Source: Rhizobium sp. NZLR1 (GTDB lineage: Bacteria > Pseudomonadota > Alphaproteobacteria > Rhizobiales > Rhizobiaceae). From it: DNA of 64,000 nt. The translations under genes were made by a program, and so were the position numbers. Below are positions 56,386 through 64,000 of the stretch, in pieces. Each line of letters opens with the position of its first letter. Position 1 is the first letter of the stretch. Location of the stretch: positions 3,739,501-3,803,500 of the forward strand of contig NZ_CP071632.1 in the NCBI RefSeq assembly GCF_017357385.1, read 5' to 3'. The notes under the pieces are model-generated. The model saw nothing but the letters and a program-made list of their open reading frames with translations. It had not been told where the DNA came from and did no database searches.

Positions 56386-57636
56386 ATGCCGTCCGATGCC
56401 GGTCGCGCTGCCGAAAAGGTAGCGCGACAGTCCTACGGCAAGCTGATCGCCTTCCTCGCCGCCCGCTCGCGCGACATGCCGGCGGCGGAAGACGCATTGT
56501 CGGAAGCGCTGGCTTCGGCCCTTCGTGTCTGGCCGGAGCGCGGCGTTCCCGGCAACCCGGAAGCCTGGCTGCTGGTGGCCGCGCGCCGCAACCTCATGCA
56601 GGCGGCCCGCCACCGTACCGTCGAGACCAATGCGCAAACGACGATATCGCTCGCCTTCGAGGAGGCGGAGGAACGTATGAATGATGCTGGCCACGCCGTC
56701 TTTCCCGATGAGCGGCTGAAGCTGCTCTTCGCCTGCACCCATCCCGCCATCGACAGCTCCGTGCATACGGCGCTGATGCTGCAGACCGTTCTCGGCATCG
56801 AGGCGAGAACCATCGCACGGACCTTCGTCGTTTCGCCGGAGACGATGAGCCAGCGGCTGGTGCGGGCCAAGGTGAAGATCCGCGATGCCGGCATTCCCTT
56901 CGCCATCCCGCCTCGCCCGGCTCTAGCAGGGCGGCTCGCCGCCGTGCTTTCGGCGATCTACGCCGCCTACGGCCTCGGATGGGACGGTCTCGACGGCGTA
57001 GAAGAACACCATTCGCTTGCCGGCGAAGCGATCTGGCTCGGCCGGGCGCTTCTGACGGTGCTGCCGGACGAGCCGGAGGCGATCGGCCTCCTGTCGCTGA
57101 TGCTTCAGTGCGAGGCCCGCCACAAGGCCCGGCGCGACAGCGATGGCCGATATGTGCCGCTGGACGAGCAAGATACGGCTGCATGGAACGCGATCATGAT
57201 AGCCGAAGCGGATGCCCTGCTGCGCAAGGCCGGAGGTTTCGACCATTTCGGCCCCTTTCAGTGCCAGGCGGCGATCCAATCCGTGCATGCGGCGCGCCGG
57301 CTTTCGGGAACGACCGACTGGCAGGCGCTGACGACACTCTACGCGGCACTGGTGATGATGAAACCGACGCTCGGCGCACGCGTCAGCCAGGCTGCGGTGA
57401 TCGGCAGAGCCTCGAACGCCGCCGCCGGCCTGGAACAGCTCGACAAGCTCGACCCGCGCGACGTTGCGGCATATCAGCCCTATTGGGCCGTGCGAGCCTT
57501 TCTTCTGGCACGGACCGGCGACGATGCCGCCGCAGCCGACGCTTACATGGCGGCGATCGGCCTCAGCGACAGCCCCGCGGTGCGCGATTTTCTCGCCGAC
57601 CGGCTGAAGGAGGCGCGGCAGTCCATGCCAAGCTGA
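56386..57636 (+). CDS. ECF42-type RNA polymerase sigma factor with C-terminal extension
   Basis: This 416-aa ECF sigma factor has sigma-70 region 2 near 10-80 (YGKLIAFLAARSRDMPAAEDALSEALASAL) and region 4 near 115-170 (GIEARTIARTFVVSPETMSQRLVRAK). A long DUF6596/TPR-like C-terminal domain follows (about 185-410), with EAIGLLSLMLQCEARHKARRD and AVIGRASNAA. ECF42 factors are paired with DGPF proteins and lack a classic anti-sigma factor, and the extension is needed for function. Its stop directly abuts the stop of the convergent MotB-like gene. Confidence 0.9.
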   Translation: MPSDAGRAAEKVARQSYGKLIAFLAARSRDMPAAEDALSEALASALRVWPERGVPGNPEAWLLVAARRNLMQAARHRTVETNAQTTISLAFEEAEERMNDAGHAVFPDERLKLLFACTHPAIDSSVHTALMLQTVLGIEARTIARTFVVSPETMSQRLVRAKVKIRDAGIPFAIPPRPALAGRLAAVLSAIYAAYGLGWDGLDGVEEHHSLAGEAIWLGRALLTVLPDEPEAIGLLSLMLQCEARHKARRDSDGRYVPLDEQDTAAWNAIMIAEADALLRKAGGFDHFGPFQCQAAIQSVHAARRLSGTTDWQALTTLYAALVMMKPTLGARVSQAAVIGRASNAAAGLEQLDKLDPRDVAAYQPYWAVRAFLLARTGDDAAAADAYMAAIGLSDSPAVRDFLADRLKEARQSMPS

Positions 57637-58668
57637 TCACTTTTCGGTCAGCTTCAGCTCGATGCGGCGGTTGGTGGCGCGTGCATCCGGTGTTTCGCCC
57701 GGCGCGATCGGCTGGAACTCGCCGAAGCCGGCGGCAACAAGCCGGTCGGCCGGCACACCCTGTGCGATCAGAAACTTGACAACCGAAATCGCGCGAGCCG
57801 AAGAGAGTTCCCAATTGTCGCGATAGCGGCCGGTTCCGCCAAGCGGCACATTGTCAGTATGGCCGTCGACGCGCAGCACCCAGTTGATCTCCGGCGGAAT
57901 TTCCTTGGCAAGGTCGAGAAGGGCGGCGGCAAGTTTTGCCATTTCGGCCTGCCCCTCCGGGTTGAGATCGGCGCCGCCCGAGGGAAACAGCACTTCCGAT
58001 TGGAAGACGAACCGATCGCCGACGATGCGGATATTCTCGCGGTCGGAAAGGATCTCGCGCAGACGGCCGAAGAAGTCGGAGCGGTAGCGGTTCAGCTCCT
58101 GGACGCGCGCGGCGAGCGCAACATTGAGGCGGCTGCCCAGATCAGCGATCTTGGTCTGCGACACCCGGTCTTTCTGCTCCGACGCCTGAAGGGCGGCTTC
58201 GACGGCGGCGATCTGGCTGCGAAGCGCGGCGATCTGCTGATTCAGCAGTTCGACCTGGCTGAGCGCCCGCTCGCTCACCTGCTTCTGCTCGTCGAGCTCC
58301 TGCGTCATCGAGCCGATCCGCTTCTGCGCCGCATCTTGGCCACCCGATCCGGCACTCAGCAATGCTTGCAGCCGCGAACGATCGCCCTCGGCACTGGCAA
58401 GCGAGGCCTGCAGATTGGCGACCGAATCCTGGAGGTCCTGGTTGCTGCCCTTTTCGAGCGCAAGAAGCTGCGTCAGCTCGTTGATCTGGCTGTTGAGGCG
58501 ACTGAGCACCTCATCGCGTCCGGTAATCTCGCGGCTGAGGATGAACTGTCCGACGACGAACACCGTCAGCAGGAACATGATTGAGATGAGCAGCGTCGAC
58601 AGCGCGTCGACGAAGCCCGGCCAGTAATCCACCGTGCGTTCACGGCGCCGGTTGCGGGCAAGAGCCAT
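57637..58668 (-). CDS. MotB/OmpA-like inner-membrane protein (partner of MotA/ExbB-like)
   Basis: This 343-aa protein has one N-terminal helix with an aspartate at its start (D21: YWPGFVDALSTLLISIMFLL), as in MotB, TolR and ZorB proton channels. A coiled-coil segment follows (about 50-190). The C-terminal OmpA-like peptidoglycan-binding domain (about 210-343) has LRVDGHTDNVPLG and LVAAGFGEFQPIAPG. It lies 3 nt after the ExbB-like gene. The pair resembles a stator of unknown output. It is not flagellar, judging by the coiled coil and gene context. Confidence 0.8.
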   Translation of the reverse strand: MALARNRRRERTVDYWPGFVDALSTLLISIMFLLTVFVVGQFILSREITGRDEVLSRLNSQINELTQLLALEKGSNQDLQDSVANLQASLASAEGDRSRLQALLSAGSGGQDAAQKRIGSMTQELDEQKQVSERALSQVELLNQQIAALRSQIAAVEAALQASEQKDRVSQTKIADLGSRLNVALAARVQELNRYRSDFFGRLREILSDRENIRIVGDRFVFQSEVLFPSGGADLNPEGQAEMAKLAAALLDLAKEIPPEINWVLRVDGHTDNVPLGGTGRYRDNWELSSARAISVVKFLIAQGVPADRLVAAGFGEFQPIAPGETPDARATNRRIELKLTEK

Positions 58669-58671
58669 GGC

Positions 58672-59793
58672 TTACTTGCCCTCGCTCTTTTCTGTCTGGC
58701 TGGCGCGGTCGCGCATGCGCTCGCCCCGGTCGCCCGCACGCTCCTGCACGCCAATGCGTTCGGCCAGTCGGTCGAGCGTGCGGCGCATCGCCTTCGCCTC
58801 GTCCTGCTGTGCCTCGATCCAGTCGCGCAGCATCTGCTGCTCGTTGCGCATGTTCTTGACGAGACCCTGAATGCCTTCAGCAAGGCTCGCCATGGCAGCG
58901 ACGGAGCGCTGGCTGCCGGCGCCGCCCTCTTCGGAGACCTTGCGCAGATAATCGGAGAGCTCACGCATGTCCTCCGAGGAAGCCCCGGAAACGGCCTCGA
59001 GGGCGGGTGCCAGATCGGAACCGACATCGGTGACCGATGAGAGCCAGTTTTCCAGCTCCATGTAGAACCGATTCTGCGCGCGGCCGGCCTGCAGGTCGAG
59101 GAAGCCGAGAATGAGAGAACCGGAGAGGCCGAGCAGCGAGGAGGAGAAGGCCTGGCCCATGCCCGAAAGCGGCGTGGAAAGCCCTTCCTTCAGCGCCGAG
59201 AGCACGTCCCCCGTCCCGTTCGAGCCGGCATCGAGCGACTGAATGACGATGCTGATCGAACCGATCGTGCCGATGAGGCCCCAGAAGGTGCCGAGCAGGC
59301 CGAGGAAGACAAGCAGGCCGATCAGGTAGCGCGAGACATCGCGCGATTCGTCGAGGCGGGTGGCGATCGAATCGAGGATCGAGCGCAGCGTCGTCGTAGA
59401 CAGCGCAGACTTGCGGCTGCCGATGAGCGCCCGCATCGGCGCAAGCAGCCGCGGATTGCGGTTGACCTTGTCGGCGCTGCCGGCGGCGCGGAACGAGTTG
59501 AACCAGCGCACTTCGGGGCGAAGCGCCAGTACATGGTTGAAAACAAGAATGATTCCGACCGCGAGAACGCCGACGATCAGGCCGTTGAGGCCCGGATTGT
59601 GCATGAAGGCGGTCTGCGTCTGGCGGAAAAGGATGGCGGCGATAAAGCCGACGATGACGAGGAAAAGCAGCATCGTCCAGAGAAACGGCATGGGGCTCGA
59701 AAGCCTGTAGGCATAACCGCCGGCCGTCTTTTCGGTGGAGCCGATCTCCGCCACATTCACATTTTCCATAGGGTCCGCTGCCTCCGGAGTCAT
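58672..59793 (-). CDS. MotA/ExbB-like proton channel protein
   Basis: This 373-aa protein has two hydrophobic helices in its first 100 residues and a MotA/TolQ/ExbB channel core. The core has YLIGLLVFLGLLGTFWGLIGTIGSI, then GMGQAFSSSLLGLSGSLILGF. A long charged C-terminal region (about 280-373, EQQMLRDWIEAQQDEAKAM) is likely to be helical and cytosolic. With the downstream MotB-like protein it forms a probable H+-driven unit. The pair is separate from tolQR at 3-4 kb. Its biological role is unknown. Confidence 0.8.
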   Translation of the reverse strand: MTPEAADPMENVNVAEIGSTEKTAGGYAYRLSSPMPFLWTMLLFLVIVGFIAAILFRQTQTAFMHNPGLNGLIVGVLAVGIILVFNHVLALRPEVRWFNSFRAAGSADKVNRNPRLLAPMRALIGSRKSALSTTTLRSILDSIATRLDESRDVSRYLIGLLVFLGLLGTFWGLIGTIGSISIVIQSLDAGSNGTGDVLSALKEGLSTPLSGMGQAFSSSLLGLSGSLILGFLDLQAGRAQNRFYMELENWLSSVTDVGSDLAPALEAVSGASSEDMRELSDYLRKVSEEGGAGSQRSVAAMASLAEGIQGLVKNMRNEQQMLRDWIEAQQDEAKAMRRTLDRLAERIGVQERAGDRGERMRDRASQTEKSEGK

Positions 59794-59881
59794 TGCTGGC
59801 GGAGACTAGAGCAACATTGTGCCGAATTGAAGTATGCCGGGGCGAAAACCGTGACTTTACAACAGCCAGATTTTCGTTCGC

Positions 59882-60682
59882 CTACTTGGCGGGAATTGGT
59901 CGCTTGACGACTTCGATCAACGCCTTGTGGATAGCTTCGTTGCCGGCGACGATCGCTCCGCTCTCCAGAATGGCCGTCCCACCGTCCCAATCGGTGGCAA
60001 ACCCACCGGCTTCGCGGATGAGCAGGATGCCGGCTGCCACGTCCCAGGGCGCAAGCTCCACCTCCCAGAAACCGTCGAAACGCCCCGCCGCGACATAGGC
60101 GAGGTCGAGCGTCGGCGAACCGAGGCGGCGGATGCCCGCCACTTCGCCCATCACGTGGCGAAGCTCGACCAGAAACTTGCCGTGATTGCGCTTGCCGAGC
60201 GCCGGCACGCCGCAGCCGATGACGCAATCCGACAGCGCGCGGCGCGCGGCGACGCGCAGGCGCCGGTCGTTGAGGAAGGCGCCGCCGCCGCGCTCGGCGG
60301 TGTAGAGCTCGTCGGTCGCCGGATTGAAGACGACGGCGGCAACGATCTCGCCGTTGCGTTCGAGCGCAATCGAGACAGCGAAGGCCGGGATGCCGTGCAG
60401 GAAGTTGGTCGTCCCGTCGAGCGGGTCGACGATCCAGCGATGCGCCCCGTCCGTGCCCTTGATCTCCTCACTTTCCTCACCGAGGAAACCATAGGTCGGA
60501 CGCGCCTTGAGCAGCTCTTCTCTGACGATCTTTTCGGCCTTGCGGTCGGCGGTGGAAACAAAGTCGCCCGGTCCCTTCACGGAAACCTGCAGGTTCTGCA
60601 CTTCGCCGAAATCACGTCCCAGCGATTTTCCTGCCTTGAGGGCAGCCTGAACCATGACATTGAGAAGAGCTGAACGGGCCAT
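59882..60682 (-). CDS. suhB: Inositol monophosphatase family protein SuhB
   Basis: This 266-aa Mg-dependent phosphatase of the IMPase/SuhB type begins MARSALLNVMVQAALKAGKSLGRDF. Metal-binding motifs are FLGEESEE, WIVDPLDGTTNFLHGIPAFAVSI and WDVAAGILLIREAGG. It dephosphorylates inositol or glycerol phosphates, and SuhB proteins can also act in rRNA antitermination. The chosen ATG at 60682 fits the family. The frame extends 36 codons upstream, overlapping the TetR leader, and is rejected. Confidence 0.9.
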   Translation of the reverse strand: MARSALLNVMVQAALKAGKSLGRDFGEVQNLQVSVKGPGDFVSTADRKAEKIVREELLKARPTYGFLGEESEEIKGTDGAHRWIVDPLDGTTNFLHGIPAFAVSIALERNGEIVAAVVFNPATDELYTAERGGGAFLNDRRLRVAARRALSDCVIGCGVPALGKRNHGKFLVELRHVMGEVAGIRRLGSPTLDLAYVAAGRFDGFWEVELAPWDVAAGILLIREAGGFATDWDGGTAILESGAIVAGNEAIHKALIEVVKRPIPAK

Positions 60683-60860
60683 TGGCGCATTTCCTTGGGA
60701 CTGATACGGGGTGCGCGCTGCCAGGGGCGGGAAGTGTCCCTGAACATGCATGACAGGCAGCGCTGCAAAGATTGGCGGCCTCAAGACCACAAAATCAGGG
60801 AAATTTCAAGGGGACACACGCATGGCTGCCCTGCGGCGCCAGAAACCATCAATTTTATTC

Positions 60861-60876
60861 TGGACAGATCAGTCCA
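60861..60876. promoter_or_regulatory. TetR operator upstream of tetR gene
   Basis: TGGACAGATCAGTCCA is palindromic except for one A-A pair and lies 20 bp before the tetR ATG. It shares the pattern T(G/A)GAC-N-GATC-N-(G/A)TC(C/T)A with the site at 61516-61531. Confidence 0.7.
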
Positions 60877-60896
60877 ATAACGGTAAAAGCTTTGAC

Positions 60897-61475
60897 ATGG
60901 CACGACACAAGGAATTCGATCGCAACATCGCACTTCACGCCGCAATCGGCGTATTTTCCGAGCACGGCTATGAAGGCACCTCAACCGAGAAACTGCTGAC
61001 GGCGATGAAGATCAGCCGGCAAAGCATGTACGACACATTCGGCGACAAGCGCGGTCTCTATCTGGAAGCGCTGACACGCTACAATACCGAAAGCACCGGC
61101 AAGATCATGGCCGATCTTCACCGCGAAGGCCGGCCAATCGAGGCACTGGAAGGCGCGCTCGTCGCCTTCGCCTCGCGCCCCGCCGCCGAGGCGCGGCGCG
61201 GCTGCCTCGGCGTCAGCGCCATCTGCGAATTCGGCCGCACCGATGCCAAGATTGCAGCTCTTACCGACAGCGCCGGCCACGCGCTTCACTCGGCGATCGA
61301 GAGCCTTCTCGACGAGGCTCAAAGGGCCGGAGAACTCGGAACCGATATCGATATCGCCGACGCCATTCAATTTCTCGGCTCTGCTCTGTCGGGCATGAAA
61401 ATCAGCGCCCGAAACGGCGCCTCACCCGATATACTTCGCGGCATCGCACGCATGGCAATCAGAAGCCTCCGCTGA
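60897..61475 (+). CDS. TetR-family transcriptional regulator
   Basis: This 192-aa regulator has an N-terminal HTH (about 8-50: RNIALHAAIGVFSEHGYEGTSTEKLLTAMKISRQSMYDTFGDKRGLY) and a helical ligand-binding domain with the TetR_C-like segment ARRGCLGVSAICEFGRTD. It is followed after 74 bp by an SDR gene whose upstream operator closely matches its own, so it probably represses both. The ligand is unknown but may be a substrate of the SDR. Confidence 0.9.
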   Translation: MARHKEFDRNIALHAAIGVFSEHGYEGTSTEKLLTAMKISRQSMYDTFGDKRGLYLEALTRYNTESTGKIMADLHREGRPIEALEGALVAFASRPAAEARRGCLGVSAICEFGRTDAKIAALTDSAGHALHSAIESLLDEAQRAGELGTDIDIADAIQFLGSALSGMKISARNGASPDILRGIARMAIRSLR

Positions 61476-61515
61476 CGAAAGGGCACCACCGAGGTGACTT
61501 TTCCATGATCAATTC

Positions 61516-61531
61516 TAGACTGATCGATCTA
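61516..61531. promoter_or_regulatory. TetR operator upstream of SDR gene
   Basis: TAGACTGATCGATCTA lies 18 bp before the SDR ATG and matches the tetR-upstream site at 11 of 16 positions, including both GATC centres and the outer TxGAC/TCxA bases. Its position overlapping the presumed promoter suits repression. Confidence 0.65.
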
Positions 61532-61549
61532 AAAACAAAGGAAACCTGC

Positions 61550-62290
61550 ATGTCTCAATCTCTTTCAACCAAGATCGCCCTCGTTACCGGCGGCGCACGC
61601 GGCATCGGTGCCGCCATCGTCCGAAGGCTCGCCGCTGATGGCGCAGCCGTCGCCTTCACCTATTCGAGTTCCGAGCACAAGGCGAAGGCGATCGTCGCCG
61701 AGCTGGAGGCTGCCGGCAGCAGGGCGCTGTCGATCCGGGCCGACAGTGCCGATGTGAAAGCCGTGCAGGACGCAGTCGCACTGACAGCCGAGCATTTTGG
61801 CGGGCTCGACATTTTCGTCAGCAATGCCGGCATCCTCATCCTCAACCCGCTCGACCAATATTCGCTCGAGGATTTCGACCGCATGTTCGCCGTCAATGTC
61901 CGGGCCGCTTTCGTCGGCATCCAGGCAGCGGCTAAGCACATGAAGGAGGGCGGCCGCATCATCACCATCGGCAGCGTCACCGCCGATCGCAGCGGCTTTC
62001 CGACATCTTCGGTCTACAGCATGACGAAGGGCGCGATCGCCTCGATGACCCGCGGCCTTGCCCGCGATCTGGGCCCGCGCAGCATCACCGTCAACAATAT
62101 CCAGCCCGGCCCAACCGCAACCGATATGAACCCCCACGAGGATGATCACGAGCGCCTCAAACCGCTGATGGCGCTCGGCAGACTGGGCGAAGACCGCGAG
62201 ATCGCCGGTCTTGCCGCCTATCTCGCAAGCGCGGAAGCCGGCTTCGTCACTGGCGCTAGCCTGACGATCGATGGAGGATATCTCGCCTGA
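61550..62290 (+). CDS. Short-chain dehydrogenase/reductase
   Basis: This 246-aa classical SDR protein has the cofactor motif TGGARGIG (13-20), NAG at 92-94, and the catalytic triad S142, Y156 and K160 (YSMTK). It ends TGASLTIDGGYLA. It is related to FabG-type and glucose dehydrogenases. NADP(H) use is likely. The ATG at 61550 (MSQSLSTKIALVTGG) fits the family. The longer frame covers the operator. It is controlled by the adjacent TetR by operator evidence. Confidence 0.9.
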   Translation: MSQSLSTKIALVTGGARGIGAAIVRRLAADGAAVAFTYSSSEHKAKAIVAELEAAGSRALSIRADSADVKAVQDAVALTAEHFGGLDIFVSNAGILILNPLDQYSLEDFDRMFAVNVRAAFVGIQAAAKHMKEGGRIITIGSVTADRSGFPTSSVYSMTKGAIASMTRGLARDLGPRSITVNNIQPGPTATDMNPHEDDHERLKPLMALGRLGEDREIAGLAAYLASAEAGFVTGASLTIDGGYLA

Positions 62291-62306
62291 TCCGGACGGA
62301 GCACAT

Positions 62307-62341
62307 AAAAGCCGGCGGCATGGCGATATCGCCGGCTTTTT
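62307..62341 (+). terminator. Terminator after SDR gene
   Basis: The arms AAAAGCCGGCG and CGCCGGCTTTTT enclose a 12-nt loop. The complementary A and T runs make it usable in both directions, which suits its place between the SDR gene and convergent cheB. Confidence 0.88.
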
Positions 62342-62362
62342 CGCGTTCGGTCGAAACGGACC

Positions 62363-63460
62363 TCAGAACTTCTGCTGCGTCATCAGCACTTCGCGAGCGA
62401 TCTGATCGAGCGGCAGGATACGGTCGACGCCGCCCTTGGCGATCGCCTCCTTCGGCATGCCGAAAACAATGGAGCTCGCCTCGTCCTGCGCCACCGTGTA
62501 GGCGCCGGCCTGATGCATTTCCAGCATGCCGCGCGCACCGTCATCGCCCATACCGGTCATGATGATCCCCATGGCATTCGAACCGGCCGAGCGCGCTGCC
62601 GAACGGAAGAGCACGTCGACGGAAGGCCGGTGCCGCGACACCAGCGGCCCGGTCTTCACGCTCACATAATAACGCGCACCCTGGCGTTCGAGCAGCATGT
62701 GCTTGTCACCAGGTGCGATCAGCACATGGCCGCGCAGCACGGGATCGCCGTCGACGGCTTCCTTGACCTCGACCTCGCAGAGACCGTTCAGCCGTTTGGC
62801 GAAGGCCGCGGTGAATTTCTCCGGCATATGCTGGACGATTACCATGCCAGGCGCATTTGCCGGCAGTTCTTCCAGGAACTCGCGCAGCGCTTCGGTGCCG
62901 CCGGTGGAAGCGCCGACGCAGACCACCATCTCCGTCGTCTTCGCCATGGCCCGCCCCGTCGGCGGCGGCAGCATCACATCCGCCGTCAGCTTCTTGGCCG
63001 GCCCCTCCGCGGCAGCCGAGCGGATGGTTCCGGCGGCCCTCCGCGCGTTGGAAAGCCGCGCATGCGAGGCGCTCTTGACGACTTCGCGAATGCGCATGGC
63101 ATCTTCGGCGAGGCCGTCGGCGGCCCCGATCTTCGATTTCAGAATGACGTCGACGGCACCGGCCTCCAGCGCCTGGATCAGCGTTTCCGAGCCCGCTTCC
63201 GTCAGCGACGAGCACATCACGACCGGGATCGGCCGCTGCGCCATCAGTTTGCGCAGGAAAGTGATGCCGTCCATGCGCGGCATCTCCACATCGAGCGTGA
63301 TGACATCGGGGATCTCCTCCTGCAGCTTCCGCGCCGCCATGAACGGGTCGGATGCCACCGCCATGATCTCGATATCGGGATCCTGCTCCAGCACATGCGC
63401 CAGCGTCTGGCGGATGCTGGCGGAATCGTCGATAATCAGTACGCGGATTTTCTTAGCCAT
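62363..63460 (-). CDS. cheB: Chemotaxis methylesterase CheB
   Basis: CheB is a response regulator that demethylates and deamidates chemoreceptors. The 365-aa protein has a receiver domain (about 1-125) with D11/D12 and phospho-acceptor D57 ([11 protein letters not shown]), a linker, and the methylesterase domain. The catalytic residues are S185 ([11 protein letters not shown]), H211 (IVQHMPEKF) and D306/D307 ([11 protein letters not shown]). It starts 7 nt after the cheR stop and is the last gene of a minus-strand che operon whose upstream part lies beyond the window. Confidence 0.95.
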   Translation of the reverse strand: MAKKIRVLIIDDSASIRQTLAHVLEQDPDIEIMAVASDPFMAARKLQEEIPDVITLDVEMPRMDGITFLRKLMAQRPIPVVMCSSLTEAGSETLIQALEAGAVDVILKSKIGAADGLAEDAMRIREVVKSASHARLSNARRAAGTIRSAAAEGPAKKLTADVMLPPPTGRAMAKTTEMVVCVGASTGGTEALREFLEELPANAPGMVIVQHMPEKFTAAFAKRLNGLCEVEVKEAVDGDPVLRGHVLIAPGDKHMLLERQGARYYVSVKTGPLVSRHRPSVDVLFRSAARSAGSNAMGIIMTGMGDDGARGMLEMHQAGAYTVAQDEASSIVFGMPKEAIAKGGVDRILPLDQIAREVLMTQQKF

Positions 63461-63467
63461 GAAGCCT

Positions 63468-64000
63468 CTAGATACGCTGAAACACCGTGTTCGAGACCTG
63501 CTTCAACGGCAGGTCGAAGCCGGTGATCGATTCGGAATGACCGATGAACATGTAGCCGCCCTTCGCCAGGCAGTTGCAGAGGCGGTTGAGCACGCCGGCC
63601 TGGGTCTGCTTGTCGAAATAGATTAGCACGTTGCGGCAGAAGATAATGTTCATCGCCTCGCCAATCGGGTATTTCTCGTCCATCAGGTTCATGCGGGCAA
63701 AACCCACCCTGCTGCGCAGTTTCGGCGTGATGCGCACCTCCCGCCGACCCGGCTGTTTGGCTGTCAGCACGTATTTGCGCTGCAGGTCGCGCGGCACGGG
63801 CGCGATCAAATCCTCCGGATAAATGCCTCGGCGCGCCGTCTGCAGCACGTCGGTGGAAAGGTCGGTGGCAAGCACGTTGTAGGAGACGTCGCTGCGGCTT
63901 TCGGCGAATTCGGCCAACACCATCGCCATCGTATAGGGCTCCGCCCCCGTCGAACAGGCAGAACTCCAGGTGCGGATGGTTCGCACGCCGCTATTGGCGA
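63468..64000 (-). CDS. cheR: Chemotaxis methyltransferase CheR (partial, C-terminal part)
   Basis: CheR transfers methyl groups from S-adenosylmethionine to receptor glutamates. The visible C-terminal 177 residues include the SAM-binding motif [15 protein letters not shown] and [18 protein letters not shown]. The catalytic-domain end is [23 protein letters not shown] with [12 protein letters not shown]. The N-terminal receptor-recognition domain is beyond the edge. It precedes cheB on the same strand and is followed by it after 7 nt. Confidence 0.94.
   Translation of the reverse strand, partial: ANSGVRTIRTWSSACSTGAEPYTMAMVLAEFAESRSDVSYNVLATDLSTDVLQTARRGIYPEDLIAPVPRDLQRKYVLTAKQPGRREVRITPKLRSRVGFARMNLMDEKYPIGEAMNIIFCRNVLIYFDKQTQAGVLNRLCNCLAKGGYMFIGHSESITGFDLPLKQVSNTVFQRI

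Noticed and set aside
57637-59793. Zorya defence system
   Set aside because: The MotA/MotB-like pair resembles ZorA-ZorB in outline, but no zorC, zorD or zorE gene is adjacent. The flanking genes are an ECF42 sigma factor and suhB.

Overview
The window is a GC-rich stretch of alphaproteobacterial chromosome. It is almost certainly from a Rhizobium of the etli/leguminosarum type. The evidence is the gene content (sqdBDC sulfolipid genes, an lpiA-acvB operon, rcdA, and DUF1192 and DUF4164 proteins), rhizobial two-palindrome intergenic repeats (RIME type), and CtrA-type TTAA-N7-TTAA boxes. Apart from one IS5-family insertion and two toxin-antitoxin modules, the content looks like core chromosome.

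Layout. 1-4978 (-) is the Tol-Pal operon ybgC-tolQ-tolR-tolA-tolB-pal, with pal cut by the window edge. 5120-8099 (+) is the sulfoquinovosyl-diacylglycerol operon sqdB-sqdD-sqdC. 8146-10376 (+) holds a coiled-coil hypothetical, 5-formyl-THF cyclo-ligase and a YmdB-like phosphodiesterase. An IS5-type element (10377-11693) is inserted exactly at the stop codon of the last gene. 11927-17765 holds a secreted MBL-fold protein, a PPOX-fold protein, yebC, an LLM flavin oxidoreductase and a large chemoreceptor. 18009-21665 (+) is ruvC-ruvA-ruvB, with one AbrB/PIN (VapBC-like) pair in each of its two gaps. 21666-23800 holds a phosphoesterase, a Nudix hydrolase and a DinB-fold protein. 23797-27779 (-) is lpiA-acvB, for lysyl-phosphatidylglycerol synthesis and hydrolysis. 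28017-35534 holds DoxX, an MscS channel, 6-phosphogluconate dehydrogenase, an ArsR/SRPBCC pair, an epimerase and a secreted phytase/esterase-like protein. 35612-36621 (-) is DUF4164-zapA followed by a likely 6S RNA. 36955-45727 (+) is a central-carbon cluster (tkt, gap, pgk, class I fba) interspersed with small proteins and a K+/H+ antiporter. 45873-50084 holds a PhzF protein, an MFS transporter, DUF1192, a candidate CtrA-controlled small RNA, rcdA and rpmE. 50278-55771 holds an ABC exporter, a divergent LysR/NmrA pair, a TTT substrate-binding protein and a YegP-like protein. 56040-57636 is a DGPF protein with an ECF42-type sigma factor. 57637-59793 (-) is an uncharacterised MotA/ExbB-MotB/OmpA pair. 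59882-62290 holds suhB and a TetR/SDR pair with matching operators. 62363-64000 (-) is cheB and partial cheR.

Common themes are envelope integrity and lipid remodelling (Tol-Pal, SQDG, LPG, MscS), genome maintenance (RuvABC), cell-cycle control (RcdA, ZapA, CtrA sites) and glycolysis/pentose phosphate metabolism. The most promising items for follow-up are the CtrA-box/terminator-bounded small RNA locus upstream of rcdA (48887-49077) and the two TA modules built into the ruvCAB operon. Next come the inverted repeats upstream of fba and tkt, and the orphan MotA/MotB-like pair.
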